DNA from: Pegoplata infirma
Lineage: Eukaryota > Arthropoda > Insecta > Diptera > Anthomyiidae
Direction: 5' to 3'
Length of the DNA stretch: 64,000 nucleotides
Assembly: GCA_963921195.1 (NCBI GenBank)
Contig: OY992537.1
Location: 126,936,694 to 127,000,693 of the forward strand
Part shown: piece after piece, positions 1 through 11,070 of the stretch
Position numbering within the stretch: the stretch's first letter is position 1
Layout of the letters: the number at the start of each line of letters is the position of its first letter
The notes under the pieces: model-generated
Told to the model about the DNA's origin: nothing
What the model saw: only the letters and a program-made list of their open reading frames with translations
Database searches by the model: none
Program-made: the position numbers and the translations under genes

Positions 1-855
1 ATAATACGCACGATAAAAGTTTCTTTTTTAACTTTTGAAATATTTAAAGTAATAAATGTTAAGTCATTTTTCTTTTAAAAATGCGATTAATATGTTAATA
101 ATTATGATAAGATTTAGTCTTTTATTAATATTATTAATATTAAATTTTTTTTTGTAAATTTATATACTCTTTTGCTTCTTCTCTATATTCAATCTTCTGT
201 AGATTTCTGTATTTTTAAGATTTTTTGTGATCTGGTTGTACCTGTTTTTGTTTTTTTTTTTAATATTTATCTTTCATTTGTTTATGATTTTTATAAAACA
301 AAAATTTATGTTTTATGGGTTTTCATTAACAAAAAATGGTTACTTTTTTATATATTTAAACATAATAAATTAATTTTTTGTTTGTTTTTTTATATTTTTT
401 ATTTATTTTTTTTTTGTTGGAATATTCGGTGTGTGTGTTTTCTGGAGTTTAATTAGTGTTTTATATCTGAAACACAAAAACTAGTTTTGATTTGATTTTT
501 TTTTTATATTTTTTTTGAATATTTTTGAAAGGTGGTCCTACAAATCATATTAACGAAAAAAAAAATGTATTTAAAATGCCAACGACTAATAAAAGGAAAT
601 AAATTTATATATTATTAAAGCAATTTTTTTTTTTTTTTGGTTGATAAATTATAAAGTTAAAATAGTATAATGTGGTTTGAGTCTTTTTTAGAAACTTGAA
701 AATACTTTAAATTATCTTTGATATTTTATATTTATTAAAAAACAAAAAATACTAAAATGCTATTAATTATAAATTAGTTTAAATTAATTTAGGTTACTCT
801 ATGAGTTTAGAAAGAACTATTTAAATATATCACCCTCCAACAAAAATGAAAAAAA
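1..855. other. AT-rich intronic or upstream DNA
   Basis: Very A/T-rich DNA with long T and A runs. Short open frames exist here, for example around 172-456, but they are dominated by F, L, I and Y from T-rich codons and have no recognisable domain. I see no supported gene. It probably belongs to the large first intron of the spalt gene or to its upstream region. Confidence 0.5.
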
Positions 856-1621
856 AAAACAAGTAAAAAGATTAATTCGGCTTTGCCGAATGTAGTGATA
901 CCCTCCACAATTTCAAAAAGATTATTGCAAAAAACTTTTTTTTTTAAAAGAAAATTACTTTAAAAAAAATTTGAAAATAAATTTCCGCGAAAAAAATTTT
1001 TGGTAAAAAAAAAATCCGCTATTTTTTCTTTTTTTGTCAAAAAATATGTTCGTAGATGTTTAAATACCATTTGGTGTTCAATTATGTTCACATATGTCAA
1101 CCAGCAGCCGAATTAAAGCATTTTGTTTTTTATAGTTTATCGACCTTTTTCTTATTAATTATTTGATTTTTATAGAAATTATTTCTAAAACAGGCTTCTA
1201 AGGTCAGTTTTTTCTCCTAAATGTAAATAAAAGACATTATTTATTCATTTTTTTATCCGACGTTTCGTTGGGATTTTTCCAACATTTTGTATTTTTAGGT
1301 TGTGTTGAATGTACTAAAATTTTTGAGGTGTCCTTACATTTTCGTTCATAACTTTTAAACCGCTGAACCGATATCGCTCAAGTGCAATACCAAACTTCTC
1401 AGGAGAACTTCCAATAAATGTGTTAAGTTTCAGTCATATCCGTGTAGTATTTTGGTCGTGATCATCATTTCCACAGACAGACGGACATCGCTAGAATGTC
1501 TTAAAATCGATCGGGGATCATGAATATATATACTTTATGGGGTCCCTGACCGATATTTCGATGAGTTACAAACGGAAAGACAAACTTATATATACCCTCT
1601 ATCACTAAGTGGAGGGTATAG
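856..1621 (-). mobile_element. mini-me/HINE-like non-autonomous element (copy a)
   Basis: Read on the minus strand it starts with a TACCCTCCAC...GGAGGGTA hairpin. It then carries the core GGGACCCCATAAAGTATATA, a GATCGATTTTAAGA block and a GTCTGTCTG microsatellite, and ends near AAGATTCGGC..AAGTCGAA. This order (hairpin, conserved core, GTCY microsatellite, 3' block) matches the dipteran mini-me/DINE-1 type repeats, which are considered non-autonomous Helentrons. The family assignment rests on architecture only. At least nine related copies or fragments lie in the window. Confidence 0.7.
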
Positions 1622-1654
1622 GTTGTAAGTGGCTGCTGACGTTTTACGTCAACA

Positions 1655-2578
1655 CACGTATACAGAAAAAAATATCATGAAATCAAAAGTAACTAAACAA
1701 ATTGTTATCAACTAATTTCTAGTTCAACAACGTTCTTAATTGTATCAACAATGTATATTGTTAATATGACAAAAATCCACTTTAATTTCCAATTAAATGC
1801 ATCAATTAAAATCATTGTTAAAAACACACAAAATGCTTATTGATAACACAGACACTTTATAAACAAATTTAATGAAGGACAAAAATATGTGACGATAGCA
1901 CGGTGGTAGTGTGCTAGACTCGAATCATTAACATTGCGGGTTCGCTGCCAGGTGGCGGAAATATTTTTTTATTTTTATTTGGAGATTATTTTGTTTTTGC
2001 TATTTTGCAGACATCTTTTATACGCATTAAGTCAACTACAAATATATATGAGAAATAGCACGGTGGTAGTGTGCTAGACTTGTACCATGTTCGTTGCCGG
2101 TTCGATTCCAGCTGTCGCCAGATTTTTTTTTTTTTTCCTATTTTTATTTTTTTTATTTCATTTTTAAATTAAATGACATTAAAAACAGTTTATTTCCTTT
2201 AATATACGCGTATAGTCAAACGGTGGTAGTGTGCTAGACTCGTATCATGTTAGTTGCGGGTTCAATTCCAGCTCCCGGCTAATTTTTTTTTTTTTTAATT
2301 TTTAGATTTCTTTTGTTCTATTTTTAGATTTTTTTTAAAATAAATTGACATTAAAGCATGTTTATTTCCGTTAATATAATTTATTACAAACTTTTCAATT
2401 AATTTCATTGTTGATACAACAATGAATTTAATTGACAAAACTAAGTTGATATTTTTTCAAAAGTTACAAAATCCAATGTTGTATTGACAAAATCCAATGT
2501 AGGCTCAGTTTCAATTAAATGTTTAATTGTATTAACAATGAAATTAATTGTATTGACAAATTTTTTTTTTCTGTGTAG
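1655..2578. mobile_element. MITE carrying three tRNA-like modules
   Basis: The block runs from TACAGAAAAAA at the left to TTTTTTTCTGTG at the right. These are short inverted ends, each next to TA, as in Tc1/mariner-type insertions. Both flanking arms share imperfect inverted sequence built from CAATTAATTTCATTGTTGAT-type words. The middle holds three direct copies of a tRNA-like unit, annotated separately. No protein-coding capacity is seen. Confidence 0.55.
1894..2297 (+). repeat. Three tandem tRNA-like units with pol III A/B boxes and T-run terminators
   Basis: Units begin near 1896, 2054 and 2217, about 160 bp apart. Each has TAGCACGGTGGTAGTG or its 3' part, a good match to the RNA polymerase III A box. 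About 40 bp later comes a B-box match: GGGTTCGCTGCC, then CCGGTTCGATTCC (nearly consensus), then GGGTTCAATTCC. Each is followed within about 20 bp by a long T run, as in pol III terminators. They do not fold as convincing full tRNA genes by eye, so I call them tRNA-derived. Confidence 0.55.
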
Positions 2579-2620
2579 ACTCTGAGGTCCATTGTGATAT
2601 AATAATCGTAAAAGACGAAT

Positions 2621-3115
2621 CACACAAAAAATTATTGGCTAAAAATTTTCAATTAAATCTATTGATCAACAAAATTTAAATGAGTCAATCAATGTTTTGA
2701 TTAAAATTTTTGATATTTTCTTTAACTGTCGAATTACAAATTTTCAACACACCAGATTTTTTTTCACTATAATTTATTTGAATACATTAATTCAAAAATA
2801 TACAAATAATCGGGTTTTACCTTTTTTTATTGTTGGCTACATATTGGAAAGCAAAAAATATGCATTTTTTGATTATTTTGTCATAAGCTTACAATTCATT
2901 TGTTAATTCAATCATTATTTTGATTGACTCTAAATAAAAAAATTTCTAAAATTTTTAATCATAATCGAAAAAATGTTTGATTGAAATAATTTTCAATCAA
3001 TCACCTACAACTTTGATGATTGGTATAACAATTTTTGTTATTGGAGGAATTTCAATCAAAAATTTTATTGAATCCGCGTTTTTGTTGATTGAAATTCGTT
3101 TCAAAGTTTTTCTGT
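2621..3115 (+). mobile_element. AT-rich MITE family R2, copy 1
   Basis: Starts CACAAAAAATTATTGGC and ends TTTTTCTGTGTA, giving short inverted ends. The body is about 500 bp of AATCAATCA-type words with no coding capacity. A second copy lies at about 8836-9299 and a diverged inverted copy at about 54153-54500, inside the LTR retrotransposon. The three share the block around GATGATTGGTATAACAATTT, so this is a true dispersed family. Confidence 0.6.
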
Positions 3116-3629
3116 GTAGAGACTAAATGTAGTAAAACTGCATTTACAGTTTTTCTTTTCGTGATCTTGTTTCCTTTTAAAAGGACTTCAAAGTTTTAAA
3201 GGACTAAATTTTATAAAATATTTTTTTAATATTTGTACTTGTCCTAGGATGTCGCTAGTGATAGAAAATGAAAGAGGAGGATCTCCCCTAATTTTCCTGT
3301 TTGATTATTTTAAAATATCAGGAAATAGGAGGTAAGTTACGTCCTTTTAAAAATTGATCCTTCAATATCATTCAAAATATTTTATATAAAGTTTTCAAAT
3401 GACTTTATTCACATCCTTTTATCCTGATTTGCCAAAATAAAAAAAATAAAAAAAGTTAAGGGAGATCCTCCTCTTTCATTTGCCATCCAAAGTCATCCTA
3501 GGACAAGTACAAATATTTCAAAAACATTTTACAAAATGTGTCCTTTAAAACTTTGAAGTCCTTTTAAATGGAAACAGGATCACGAAATGAAAAACTGTAA
3601 ATGCAGTTTTAATCCATTTGATCTCTACT
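3116..3629. mobile_element. Fold-back element, about 510 bp
   Basis: A large imperfect inverted repeat. The left arm (about 3116-3290) runs TAGAGACTAAATG..., TTTCGTGATCTTGTTTCC, GTACTTGTCCTAGGATG, GAAAGAGGAGGATCTCCC. The right arm (about 3455-3629) is its reverse complement in the same order. The loop is about 160 bp. It abuts R2 copy 1 on the left and a CACTCAAAA-type MITE on the right. Confidence 0.7.
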
Positions 3630-3637
3630 TTCAGACG

Positions 3638-4452
3638 TCCACTCAAAAAAAAAAACCTTGTAAAATTTCAAGAAAAACTTGTAACTTTTTTTTTTGTTTG
3701 CTACACTTTAATTAAAATGATTTCAGTTTCCTACTATAAATTGGGTAAATTTACACAAAATGTCTTTTACCAAAAAAATATTGAAAATTTACACATTTAT
3801 AGTAGTATATTATTTGAATTTGTTGAAATTTACCCAATTTATAGTAGGAAACTGGACTCATTTGTTTAGAGTGTACCTTCTACTTGACAAAAATTCCTAG
3901 TAATTTTACAAGCTTTTTACCAATAATTTTGGAATTTTACAAGGTTTTTACCAATAAAATTGTAAATTTAAAAATTTTTTGACGCCATAAAATTTACAAA
4001 GAGGTTTCGTAATTCTACTAGATTTTTTGCTACCTTCTATTTTACCAGAAATCCTAGTAATTTAACAAGCTTTTTACCAATAATTTTGTAATTTTACAAG
4101 CTTTTTACCAATAAAATTGTAAATTTACAGTTTTTTGGCGCAATTAAAATTACAAGGAATTCTCGTAAATTTACTATATTTTTTTTTTGTAAAATTATCT
4201 TGGAAATTTGTAAAATTAAAATTACAAGAAATTCTCGTGAATTTACTAGATTTTTTTTTGGAAAATTATGTTGGAAATTTGTAAAATTACAAAAAAAAAT
4301 TGTAAAATTACAAAAAAAATTGTAAAATTACAAAAAAAAATTAAATTTCGATCGAAATTTGTTTGTTAAAAAACAAGGAAAACTGTCAAATATTGGTAAA
4401 ATGGGATTACGAGGCTTTTCCTAGTAATTTGACAAAGTTTTTTTTTTGTGTG
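3638..4452. mobile_element. CACTCAAAA-terminus MITE rich in TTTACAAAAA words
   Basis: Left end CACTCAAAAAAAA; right end a degenerate TTTTTGTGTG followed by TA. The interior is made of repeated words such as TTGTAAATTTAC and TTTTACCAATAA. It contains a small nested hairpin at 3725-3855 whose 28-bp arms read CAGTTTCCTACTATAAATTG and its complement. The terminal type matches the better preserved copies at 14874, 15771 and 20300. Confidence 0.5.
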
Positions 4453-4554
4453 TACAAAAATTGTAAATTTGGGATTGTGGTGCATTCCGTTTTAATTTGA
4501 TAAATATTTAATCAAGTCAACTCGACACTACTCAACTCTAGTGATAAAGGGTAT

Positions 4555-5632
4555 ATATGAGGCATTCCACACCAAATGTCCAGCGAAAAAAAACATGTGT
4601 ACCGTAAACTTCTGAATAGGTGGTATGTATAGCCCTATATGGAACTTAGAAAATTACGTTTTTGGTTTTTCAATTTTTCAAAAACTGGCCTTAGGAGGCG
4701 TGGTCAAATATTGGAAAAATGGTCAAATTTGTGGCGAGTTGCCTTGATTAAATATTTATCACATTAAAACGGAATGCACCACAATCTCAAAAATTTACAT
4801 TCTTATATAGTTTTGTATGGGCTATCGATTAAATTTTTTTTTTTTGGAAAATTTTCAGAACCTGTTCTGAAATTTTCCATTTTTAAAAAGTCAATTTATC
4901 AAAAGTTCGGCCACTTTTTTTTCATTTTTAAATTTTTTTTTTTTTCAAGTTTAGATGTTTGTCCATCCACACAAAAAAATTCAGAAACACATTTTTCGTT
5001 TTTTTTCGAGAAAATCGCATTTGAATTTTAAATTTCATAACAATTTAGTAATTTGCTTGTATTTTCTTGTGTCAAAAGAGCGTATGACGAATATTTATGC
5101 AATTAATAATACTCATTGCAACTTTAAAACAAAGAAATACAAGCAAATAACAAAATTGTTTGAAATTTAAAGTTCAAATGCGATTTTCTCAAAAAAAAAT
5201 GAACGTGTTTCTGATTTTTTTTGTGTGGATGGACAAACATCTAAACTTTTAAAAAAATAAATAAAAAAGTGGCCGGATTTTTGATAAATTTACTTTTTAA
5301 AAAAATGGAAAATTTCAGAACGGGTTCTGAAAATTTTCCAAAACAAAAAATTTTAATCGATAGCCCATACAAAACTATATAAGAACGTAAATTTTTGACA
5401 TTGTGGTGCATTCCGTATTAATGTGATAAATATTTAATCAAGGCAACTCGCCACAAATTTTGCCATTTTTCCAATATTTGACCACGCCTCCTAAGCCCAG
5501 TTTTCGAAAATTTGAAAAACCAAAAACGCAATTTTCTTAGTTACATATAGGGCTATCCAAACAACCTATTCAGAAATTTACGGGACACATGTTTTTCTAT
5601 AGCGGGACATTTGGTGTGGAATTACTCATATA
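4555..5632. mobile_element. Large fold-back element nested in mini-me copy b
   Basis: Arms of about 450 bp are inverted copies. The left arm reads ATATGAGGCATTCCACACC, AAATGTCC, GGAGGCGTGGTCAAATATTG, GGGCTATCGATTAAA, TTGTCCATCCACAC. The right arm carries the complements in mirrored order and ends GGTGTGGAATTACTCATAT. It disrupts the mini-me sequence GGGTATATATAAGTTTG, which defines the outer limits. A partial right arm of the same family lies at about 7205-7345, and a fragment at about 4450-4522. No transposase is seen. Confidence 0.7.
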
Positions 5633-5726
5633 AGTTTTTCATTCCGTTTGTAACACCTCGAAATATTGGTCTAGGACCCCATAAAGTATATATATTCATC
5701 AATATATCAATTTTAAGACGATCTAG

Positions 5727-6581
5727 TGTAACGATTCCGCGTGGTCGGTGTACTACCTTAGGGGAACATAACTACCTATTAGATACGGCTGTGCTCGTCG
5801 GTGGGGAGGGGTTGTTAAGTTCCCAAAACAATAGAAAAATAATAACACGGAATACGCTAACTTGTATTTTAAATTTTTAGGTAGCAAAAACGACAATACA
5901 GGTGATTCCCAAAAGACATAGAACAGAAGAGGTACCTGATGATGTGGTATAGGTGGTATTCCATACACCTTCCATTGCCCACCCTCCGTGCTGACAAATT
6001 TCACTAATTTGCTGTCAGTCCAATTACGCTAAGATTTGCGCCACTGTCCAGTAAAGCAAACCGATTCCCGTGATGTAAATTCTGTGAAATATATGTCCTA
6101 TTGTCATTTTCCCTACTAACCAACGAGGTTATTTCGTACTTCCCTAAATGTTTTCTCCGCTTATAAAATTCACGAATTCTTCTAGAAGACCTGTTTGCCT
6201 TTCGATCAACTTCAGCAACATTAACAATTCGCTCTCTGGCTCGTTTATATTCTTCCAGACGAATATGGTAAGGTCGTTGTAATGGATGAATTTGATTTAC
6301 ATCTGTTTTATCTGTCCTATCAGGTCAGGTTTGTCATATCCGGTAAATTTGTTATAAGTAGCAGGTAGATCTGTAAAAGCAGGTATATCAGGTGTGTCAA
6401 TAAGTCTTACTTTTGTCTCGGATGCCCGTCCTTCTTCCAACGGACATCCCTTGATCCGTTTCCCCGCTCCTGGGAACACTTCGGACATTGGGGCTTATAG
6501 ATGTTCTCCGCTCCACATCCGTAACAAAATACGGTTCGAAAATTCCACACAATCAATGAAACTGTGACCGACTTTATTACA
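5727..6581 (-). pseudogene. LTR-retroelement fragment: Gag zinc knuckle and protease remnant
   Basis: On the minus strand I read a Gag-type zinc knuckle, FCYGCGAENIYKPQC (about 6531-6487). Further on is a retropepsin active site, LLDSGANLSVIG, followed by a stop codon (about 6052-6005). The knuckle lacks the usual histidine (I in its place), as does the second knuckle of the intact element at 49102. The insert is 855 bp, starts TGTAACG, ends TTATTACA and is flanked by a perfect CTAG duplication (5723-5726, 6582-6585). No RT or complete LTR pair remains. Possible explanations are internal recombination or a non-autonomous derivative. Confidence 0.6.
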
Positions 6582-7345
6582 CTAGCGATGTCCGTCTATT
6601 TGTCTGTAGAAAACACGCTAGCTTTTGATAGACATTATGGAGGCTCCTGAAGTTTGGCAAATATGTTCGGCATTTACCTGGTCAGGTTGGTATTGCAATT
6701 CCGCGAAATTGGTCCAGTGGTTAAAAAGTTATGAGCAAAAGACTGAATTTCGGCAAGGGTTTTTCGTGATTTAACGACATAAGAAGTACGTTAACTTTTG
6801 AAAGTCAATTCTGAGGATGCTGAAGCTTGACATTTGTAATTGTCGTTCCCCTGGCGTATTGAGTTTCAGACAAATCGGTCCAGTTTAAAAGTTATTAGCA
6901 AAACTGTGAATTTCAAATTGGTTTCACCTTAAATTCACGTGTGGAATACACTCAAAAAAAAAAATACACTCAAAAAAAAATTGTACACCCAAAAAAATAT
7001 TTCACATTAAAAAAAAAATAAGTTAGTAAATTATTTTTTTTTCAAAAAATTACTAAAAAAAAGGTTTTTTTACACAAAATAAAATATTTCTAATCAAAAA
7101 TGTTATTTTTTTTCATGTTAGAAAATTTACTATTGCTTAAAAAGGGCATTGAGGAGGGTATTCATAGATTCGGCCAAGTCGAATTTAACTTTTCTACTTT
7201 TTTATAATTTAGCCACGCCTCCTAAGCCCAGGCTTTGAAAAACCAAACAAGCATTTTTTTTAGATCCATTCCATCTATTCATAAATCTATGGGACACATG
7301 TTTTTTTTCGCTGGACATTTGGTGTGAAAAGCCTCTTATATGGTC

Positions 7346-8214
7346 GATAGCCCTAAAATCGTATTTTTTACATGTACATATTTGAAAGACAAATCGGTGT
7401 ATAACAGTTGGGATATTTCCCTTGTTCGTTGTAAGTTTGTTTGACATTCGTGTTGTGTACGTATAAATAGCCGATTGTGTTGGCCCCCTGGGTGCTATGG
7501 TTGCCGATCACTGTTTTATACCCTATTCCACAAATTATAATAACATAAATAATGTAAACTTAATATTTTCTTTTAAAATATTTTCTTCATTTCCATATTG
7601 TTTTGTTTTTCATCTCACTTTGTATTCTCTTTAATTTAAATTATTATTAATTTACTTGCGAAATTCATTTGTCTTTTTCAAATAAAATTTAATTATTTTT
7701 TTCATTATCATTAACATTATTTTTAATTTTTATTATGCCATTAATGTTTTTTCTTGTTAATATAATAATATTTAATTTTAACAGCCTTCATTCATGTCTT
7801 TAATTTCCTTTCGAAATAAAAGAAACCATATTTATAAATCCAGTTTATTATTTTAATTTTTTTTTTCAAAATGTTTTTTAATAAATTAAAAATCTATTAA
7901 AAAAAATTAATTAATTTTTCTCTCAAAATTATATAAAAACTAACAAAATTTGTCATTTAAATCTGAAAAGGTTTTTGGCGTAGACAAAAAAAGACATTTA
8001 AATCATAATCAAACAGCCCACTGAAATTTTTTTTAAATATGCAAAAGACGACAAAAAAAAAGCCATATATGTATGATAAATAAAATAACAAACATATTAA
8101 TGATTTTTAAGTAATAAACATAAAACTGATTTTTTTTCAGTAAATAAATATCTAATATTAACATAAATTTAATAAATTTGAAGAGTATGAGAGATACCTA
8201 GTAAACAATTTTGG
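7346..8214. other. AT-rich stretch without a supported gene
   Basis: Mostly A/T-rich sequence with long T runs. A TATAAATAGCC string near 7463 resembles a TATA box, but I see no transcription unit behind it. Nothing else is supported. Confidence 0.4.
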
Positions 8215-8473
8215 ATTAAAAACAAATAGGGAAGTTAAAAACAAATAGGGACTTGATCGAATCTATGAATTACTCTCACAATGCCCTTTTAAGCAAACGA
8301 AAATTATCAAAAATGTTATCTAGAAATGTTTTATTTTAAGTAAAAAAGTTAAAAACAAACAAAAAAAAAAATTTTTTTTTGAGTGTAATTTTTTTTGTGT
8401 AAAAATGTTAAAAAATTTTATCTAAAAATATTTTAAATAGAATGTTGAGTTTTCTTCGACCTTTTGCTATATA

Positions 8474-8678
8474 TATTTAGTAAATAAAATAATCGAGCTC
8501 GAGGTCTTGGTTTTGTATAAATAATTTGTTTTATTTATTTAATTTCCAATATTTCGCTTTTCACCCCCTGATGATGCTTTTCAGTGAAAAGCGAAATATT
8601 GGAAATTAAATAAATAAATAAAACAAATTATTTATACAAAACCAAGACCTCGAGCTCGATTATTTTATTTACTAAATA
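8474..8678. mobile_element. 205-bp near-perfect hairpin MITE
   Basis: The arms start TATTTAGTAAATAAAATAAT and run about 93 bp through CGAGCTCGAGGTCTTGG and CCAATATTTCGCTTTTCAC to a loop around CCCCCTGATGATG. The right arm is an almost exact reverse complement. Such arm identity suggests a recent insertion or continuing gene conversion. No coding capacity. Confidence 0.75.
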
Positions 8679-8835
8679 AAAATATTTTATTTAAAGCAAA
8701 AATTCTTTTAAGTAATTCTTGTCAAAAAAAAACATTTTTTTGAGTGTAATTTTTTTTCTACCTATCTTTTTTGAGTGTAAAAATTTTTTGAGTGCAAAAA
8801 TAATTTGTAAGATATTTTACGAATATCTTTTAAAG

Positions 8836-9299
8836 CGCACACAAAAAATTATTAGCAAAAAATTTTCAATTAAATCAATTGATCAAAATTTTTGTTATTT
8901 CCTTTTACTGTGGAATTACAATTTTTCAACATACCAGATTTTGTTTCGCCTTAATTTATTTGAATACAGTAGTATAAATTAATCGGGTTTTACTTTTTTT
9001 TTTATTGTTGACAACATATAAGAATGCAAAAAATGAGCACTTCTTCATAATTTTGTCATAAGCTTACAACTAATTCGTTTAATCAATCATTATTTTGATT
9101 GACTACAAATAAAAATTTATCAAAATTGTAATCAAGATCGAAAAATGTTTAATTACAAAAAAAAAAATATTCAAGTAATCACCTATTAATTTCGTGCTTG
9201 GTATAACAATTTGCTTTATCGGAGGAGTTTCAATAAAAAAATTTATTGAAACTGCAATTTTTGTGATCGAAATTTGTTTTTAATTATTTCTGTGTGTAT
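8836..9299 (+). mobile_element. AT-rich MITE family R2, copy 2
   Basis: Colinear with copy 1 at 2621-3115: CACACAAAAAATTATTAGC at the start, the shared block AATCGGGTTTTAC, then GGTATAACAATTTG, and an end at TTTCTGTGTG. It interrupts mini-me copy c. Confidence 0.6.
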
Positions 9300-9572
9300 T
9301 TACCGTTTTTTTCAACAAAAGAAATTCTGATAAAACCAATCTAAAATTTACAGTTATGCTAAGAACTTCTTAAACAAAACTGACCGGAAGAATTTCAAAT
9401 TTATATGCTGAGTTCAGATTTCTTTGCAGAGTTGCGTCTTGAAAGTAAGTGTGTTTTCAACACATGGAACGACATCTCTATAACGACGTAAAATCAATCA
9501 TAAATATAAATACTTTATGGGGTCCCAGACCGATAATTCGAAGTGTTACAATCGAAATGACAAATTTATAAT

Positions 9573-9859
9573 TTTTTTCGATTTTCTAAAATCAACGCCC
9601 TGTTGTATGACAAAAATATGACCAATCAGTTAAGTATTGCAGTGTCGCACGCGCTTTTAAGTGCGGCACAACAATTTTCGATAACTCATATTTTTGTTTG
9701 TGAGAACGAAATTGGGAAAAAAATTATTTAAAAAATAAATAATCATATTTATTAATTTTAATGCGCTAAACACGAACATGAAAAACATATAAAAGACGAA
9801 TTTTAAATCAGTCGAACGGTTTTTAAGATATCGCTATGTGAATTTTTTTTTTCTACTCA
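9573..9859. other. Unassigned AT-rich spacer
   Basis: Sequence between mini-me copy c and the CAAGGGAAG element. I recognise no gene or repeat unit in it. Confidence 0.3.
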
Positions 9860-9876
9860 CAAGGGAAGTCTCCCTG

Positions 9877-10471
9877 CACTCAAAATAATTATTCTGTTAA
9901 ATACTCTGTAAAATGGCTGTAATCTAAATTCGACAGATATTTGACAAAGTTATCTGTCGAAATACAGATTTTTAAAAAAATACTTTGTATTTTCTTGTGA
10001 CCGAAAAACAAAATTTTGTAAAATTGGAGTTACTCGTTAAAAAATTTTACAATTTGGAAGCAAATTTACAATTTGGAAGCATTAAAGCGGGCAAATTTAA
10101 CAAAATTTTAATTTTAATTAATTAATTTTTTTTAATTTTAATTAATGTTTTTGAAGCAGAGAAGTTTTACTCATAAAATGGATTTAACTAAAACTTTGTA
10201 AATTTACAGAGTTTTTCTTGTAAAATTTTGAACTCATAAAAAGCATTTAACTAAAACTTTGTAAATTTACAGAGCTTTTTTGGTAAAATTCTTTTCGGCT
10301 TTATCAATATTTTACAGATAATTCTGTAAATTTACAGTTTTTTTTATCGAAATCATTTTACAGAGGTTTCTTCGTAAAATAACAAAAAATCTTGCTGGTT
10401 GAAAATCTATGTTATTTTCTGCTGGCTCAGCAGAGTATCTCTGTAATTTAACAGAGTGATTATTTTGAGTG
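9877..10471. mobile_element. CACTCAAAATAAT MITE, copy 1
   Basis: Starts CACTCAAAATAATTATTCTG and ends CAGAGTGATTATTTTGAGTG followed by TA. The interior repeats AAACTTTGTAAATTTACAGAG. It matches the 852-bp copy at 15771-16622 in inverted orientation. It landed immediately inside the end of the CAAGGGAAG element. No coding capacity. Confidence 0.75.
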
Positions 10472-11070
10472 TAGTGTCAGCCGCGGATCTTTATGGAATT
10501 GGTTTTATTTTGTAGAGCAGAAAAAATAAAGGGACACGTATTTTTTTTACGACATATTCATATTAAGAGGGTAAAAAGGAGGGGGAAGACAAGGCAATTA
10601 TTCAGTTTTTTTCGTTTATCTCCTATATTATACAAAGAAACCTAGTCATGTTACATACTAAATGTTCTGCGGCTCCTCATATGTCTTTGGAAAACCTATC
10701 TACGTGTGCTAAGAACGTGTCCAAACATGCACAACGTTTCGTCATATAGAGTAAAATACAAAAATTTTAGGACATTTTTAATAAGTCGAAAAATATTAAC
10801 TTCTTTGGCCCGTTGTTAGCACCACGAGATGGGTATTTTTAATACCTTTAATTTGATACCACATATGCCTATATTAATTTTGATTAAATAGGCGTAAATT
10901 GTAGAGTCCGACCGAAACCAGTTTTCGAGGCCGAACCGAAACCGAACCGAATATTCGGCCGATAAAGCAATATTCGGCCGAAACCGAACCGAAACCGAAA
11001 CTTAAAAAAAATTACCGCCTGGCATGAATAAAATTATTAAAAAGTTGTTAAAGGTAAATATACAGCATAT

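Larger units (their letters stand above)
4535..7203 (+). mobile_element. mini-me/HINE-like element (copy b), interrupted twice
   Basis: The element head (CTCTAGTGATAAAGGGTATA) lies at about 4536. Its core resumes at 5631 with TTCATTCCGTTTGTAACACC and GACCCCATAAAGTATATATA. It resumes again at 6586 with CGATGTCCGTC and runs to a GATTCGGCCAAGTCGAATTT end near 7195. The gaps are filled by a fold-back element (about 4555-5632) and an 855-bp retroelement-derived insert (5727-6581) with a perfect 4-bp duplication. Confidence 0.7.
8215..9572 (-). mobile_element. mini-me/HINE-like element (copy c), interrupted by a hairpin and an R2 MITE
   Basis: The 3' end motif (GATCGAATCTATGAATTAC...CACAATGCCC) lies at about 8250-8287. 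The core (AAATACTTTATGGGGTCCCAGACCG, minus orientation) is at about 9507-9532, and the head is near 9570. Between them are a 205-bp hairpin (8474-8678) and an R2 MITE (about 8836-9299). The parts are colinear with other copies, so I read them as one element split by later insertions. Confidence 0.6.

Noticed and set aside
172..456. 94-codon open frame on the plus strand
   Set aside because: Composed almost only of F, L, I, Y and K from T-rich DNA; no domain and typical of AT-rich noise.
1894..2297. Three genuine tRNA genes
   Set aside because: A and B boxes are present but I could not form acceptor and anticodon stems by eye, and the units differ where a tRNA would be constant.
7455..7475. 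TATAAATAGCC as a promoter
   Set aside because: No start region, gene or conserved element follows it; AT-rich DNA gives such matches by chance.
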